Shown here piece by piece: positions 6,016-6,390 of a DNA stretch of 6,390 nt (position 1 is the first letter of the stretch; each line of letters opens with the position of its first letter). The stretch covers positions 1 to 6,390 of the forward strand of contig JAEEZP010000008.1 in assembly GCA_016291915.1 (NCBI GenBank). The letters are read 5' to 3'. A model generated the notes under the pieces. That model saw only the letters and a program-made list of their open reading frames with translations. It searched no databases and was not told where the DNA came from. The stretch is from Prevotella sp. Lineage in GTDB: Bacteria; Bacteroidota; Bacteroidia; Bacteroidales; Bacteroidaceae. Made by a program: the position numbers and the translations under genes.

Positions 6016-6039
6016 AATTGTCATCTTGACTTGGCAATT
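6016..6039. promoter_or_regulatory. Candidate operator between divergent promoters
   Basis: AATTGTCA (6016-6023) and TGGCAATT (6032-6039) form an inverted repeat matching at 7 of 8 positions, with half-sites 16 bases apart. It covers the -33 region of the plus-strand promoter and the expected -33 region of the minus-strand promoter, so a bound dimer could affect both. No regulator gene is seen nearby. It may be a chance repeat. Confidence 0.3.
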
Positions 6040-6061
6040 AAAGAAAATATTGCTATATTTG
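6031..6061 (+). promoter_or_regulatory. Bacteroidota-type promoter of the AAA ATPase gene
   Basis: TTG (6031-6033), 20 bases, then TATATTTG (6054-6061): a full match to the Bacteroidota primary promoter. Transcription would start near 6068, about 20 bases before the ATG at 6089. Confidence 0.75.
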
Positions 6062-6088
6062 CAGAATAAATAAACTGATCGAAAAAAC

Positions 6089-6390
6089 ATGGAGGCTTTT
6101 TTCCGTACACACTCCTACCTGATCGAGCATACCAACGCACCGGTAAGAAGACAGTTGATGGACGAAATCAACTGGAATGACCGGTTGATTGGTATCAAGG
6201 GTACCCGTGGTGTGGGTAAGACCACCTTCCTGTTGCAATATGCCAAAGAGCATTTCGACATCCACGACCGCAAATGCCTCTATATCAACATGAACAATTT
6301 CTATTTCCAAGGAAGAGGCATCGCCGATTTTGCGGGAAAGTTTTATAGAAGCGGCGGTAAGGTGTTGCTCATCGATCAGGTTTTCAAGGA
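6089..6390 (+). CDS. AAA_14/DUF4143-type ATPase (N-terminal part only)
   Basis: The frame is open from ATG 6089 to the right edge, giving 100 codons. The Walker A P-loop GTRGVGKT is at 38-45, and Walker B KVLLID ends at D96, followed by QVFK. The opening (FRTHSYLIEHTNAPVRRQLMDEINWNDRLIGIKG) and the spacing of the motifs fit the COG1373 group of ATPases, which normally carry an AAA_14 domain and a C-terminal DUF4143 domain, about 370-400 residues in all; the rest is outside the window. The residue after the Walker B aspartate is Q97 where many AAA ATPases have the catalytic glutamate. The cellular role of this group is poorly known. It has its own strong promoter and is divergent from the ATP-grasp operon. 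Confidence 0.88.
   Translation, partial: MEAFFRTHSYLIEHTNAPVRRQLMDEINWNDRLIGIKGTRGVGKTTFLLQYAKEHFDIHDRKCLYINMNNFYFQGRGIADFAGKFYRSGGKVLLIDQVFK

Noticed and set aside
6053..6310. Minus-strand 85-codon frame
   Set aside because: It is antisense to the ATPase coding region containing the Walker A motif and overlaps its promoter.

Overview
The window looks like a chromosomal segment from a Bacteroidales bacterium, most likely Prevotellaceae or Bacteroidaceae. The support is: several upstream regions carry the Bacteroidota -7 promoter element TAnnTTTG; starts lack a clear Shine-Dalgarno sequence; the glycoside hydrolase, the ATP-grasp-like protein and the sigma-factor module all resemble proteins common in that order. 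The genus cannot be fixed from the sequence.

Layout. (1) 1-624, minus: a GNAT N-acetyltransferase running off the left edge, with a good promoter at 652-682. (2) 900-1436, minus: a 178-residue secreted protein of unknown function, followed by a strong hairpin at 847-874. (3) 1437-1667: a divergent promoter region with a possible 18-codon leader ORF and a hairpin. (4) 1668-2999, plus: a tight three-gene operon of a small DUF6249-like membrane protein, an ECF-type sigma factor starting at GTG with a 4-base overlap, and a two-helix membrane protein that is a candidate unconventional anti-sigma factor. (5) 3000-3203: a convergent intergenic region almost filled by one element, a 21-bp inverted repeat (one mismatch) enclosing 22-bp direct repeats. 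(6) 3204-5957, minus: an apparent two-gene operon of an uncharacterised ATP-grasp-like enzyme followed 9 bases later by a secreted GH43 enzyme. (7) 5958-6088: a divergent promoter region with a candidate operator. (8) 6089-6390, plus: the first 100 codons of an AAA-type ATPase of the AAA_14/DUF4143 kind, cut by the right edge.

How the genes work together. The sigma factor and its two membrane neighbours probably form a signalling module at the inner membrane. The GH43 enzyme would remove arabinose or xylose from plant polysaccharides in the periplasm; no SusC/SusD genes are visible, so it is not in an obvious polysaccharide utilisation locus here. The most noteworthy items are the repeat element at 3021-3180, the sigma operon with its leader, and the unassigned ATP-grasp-like enzyme.
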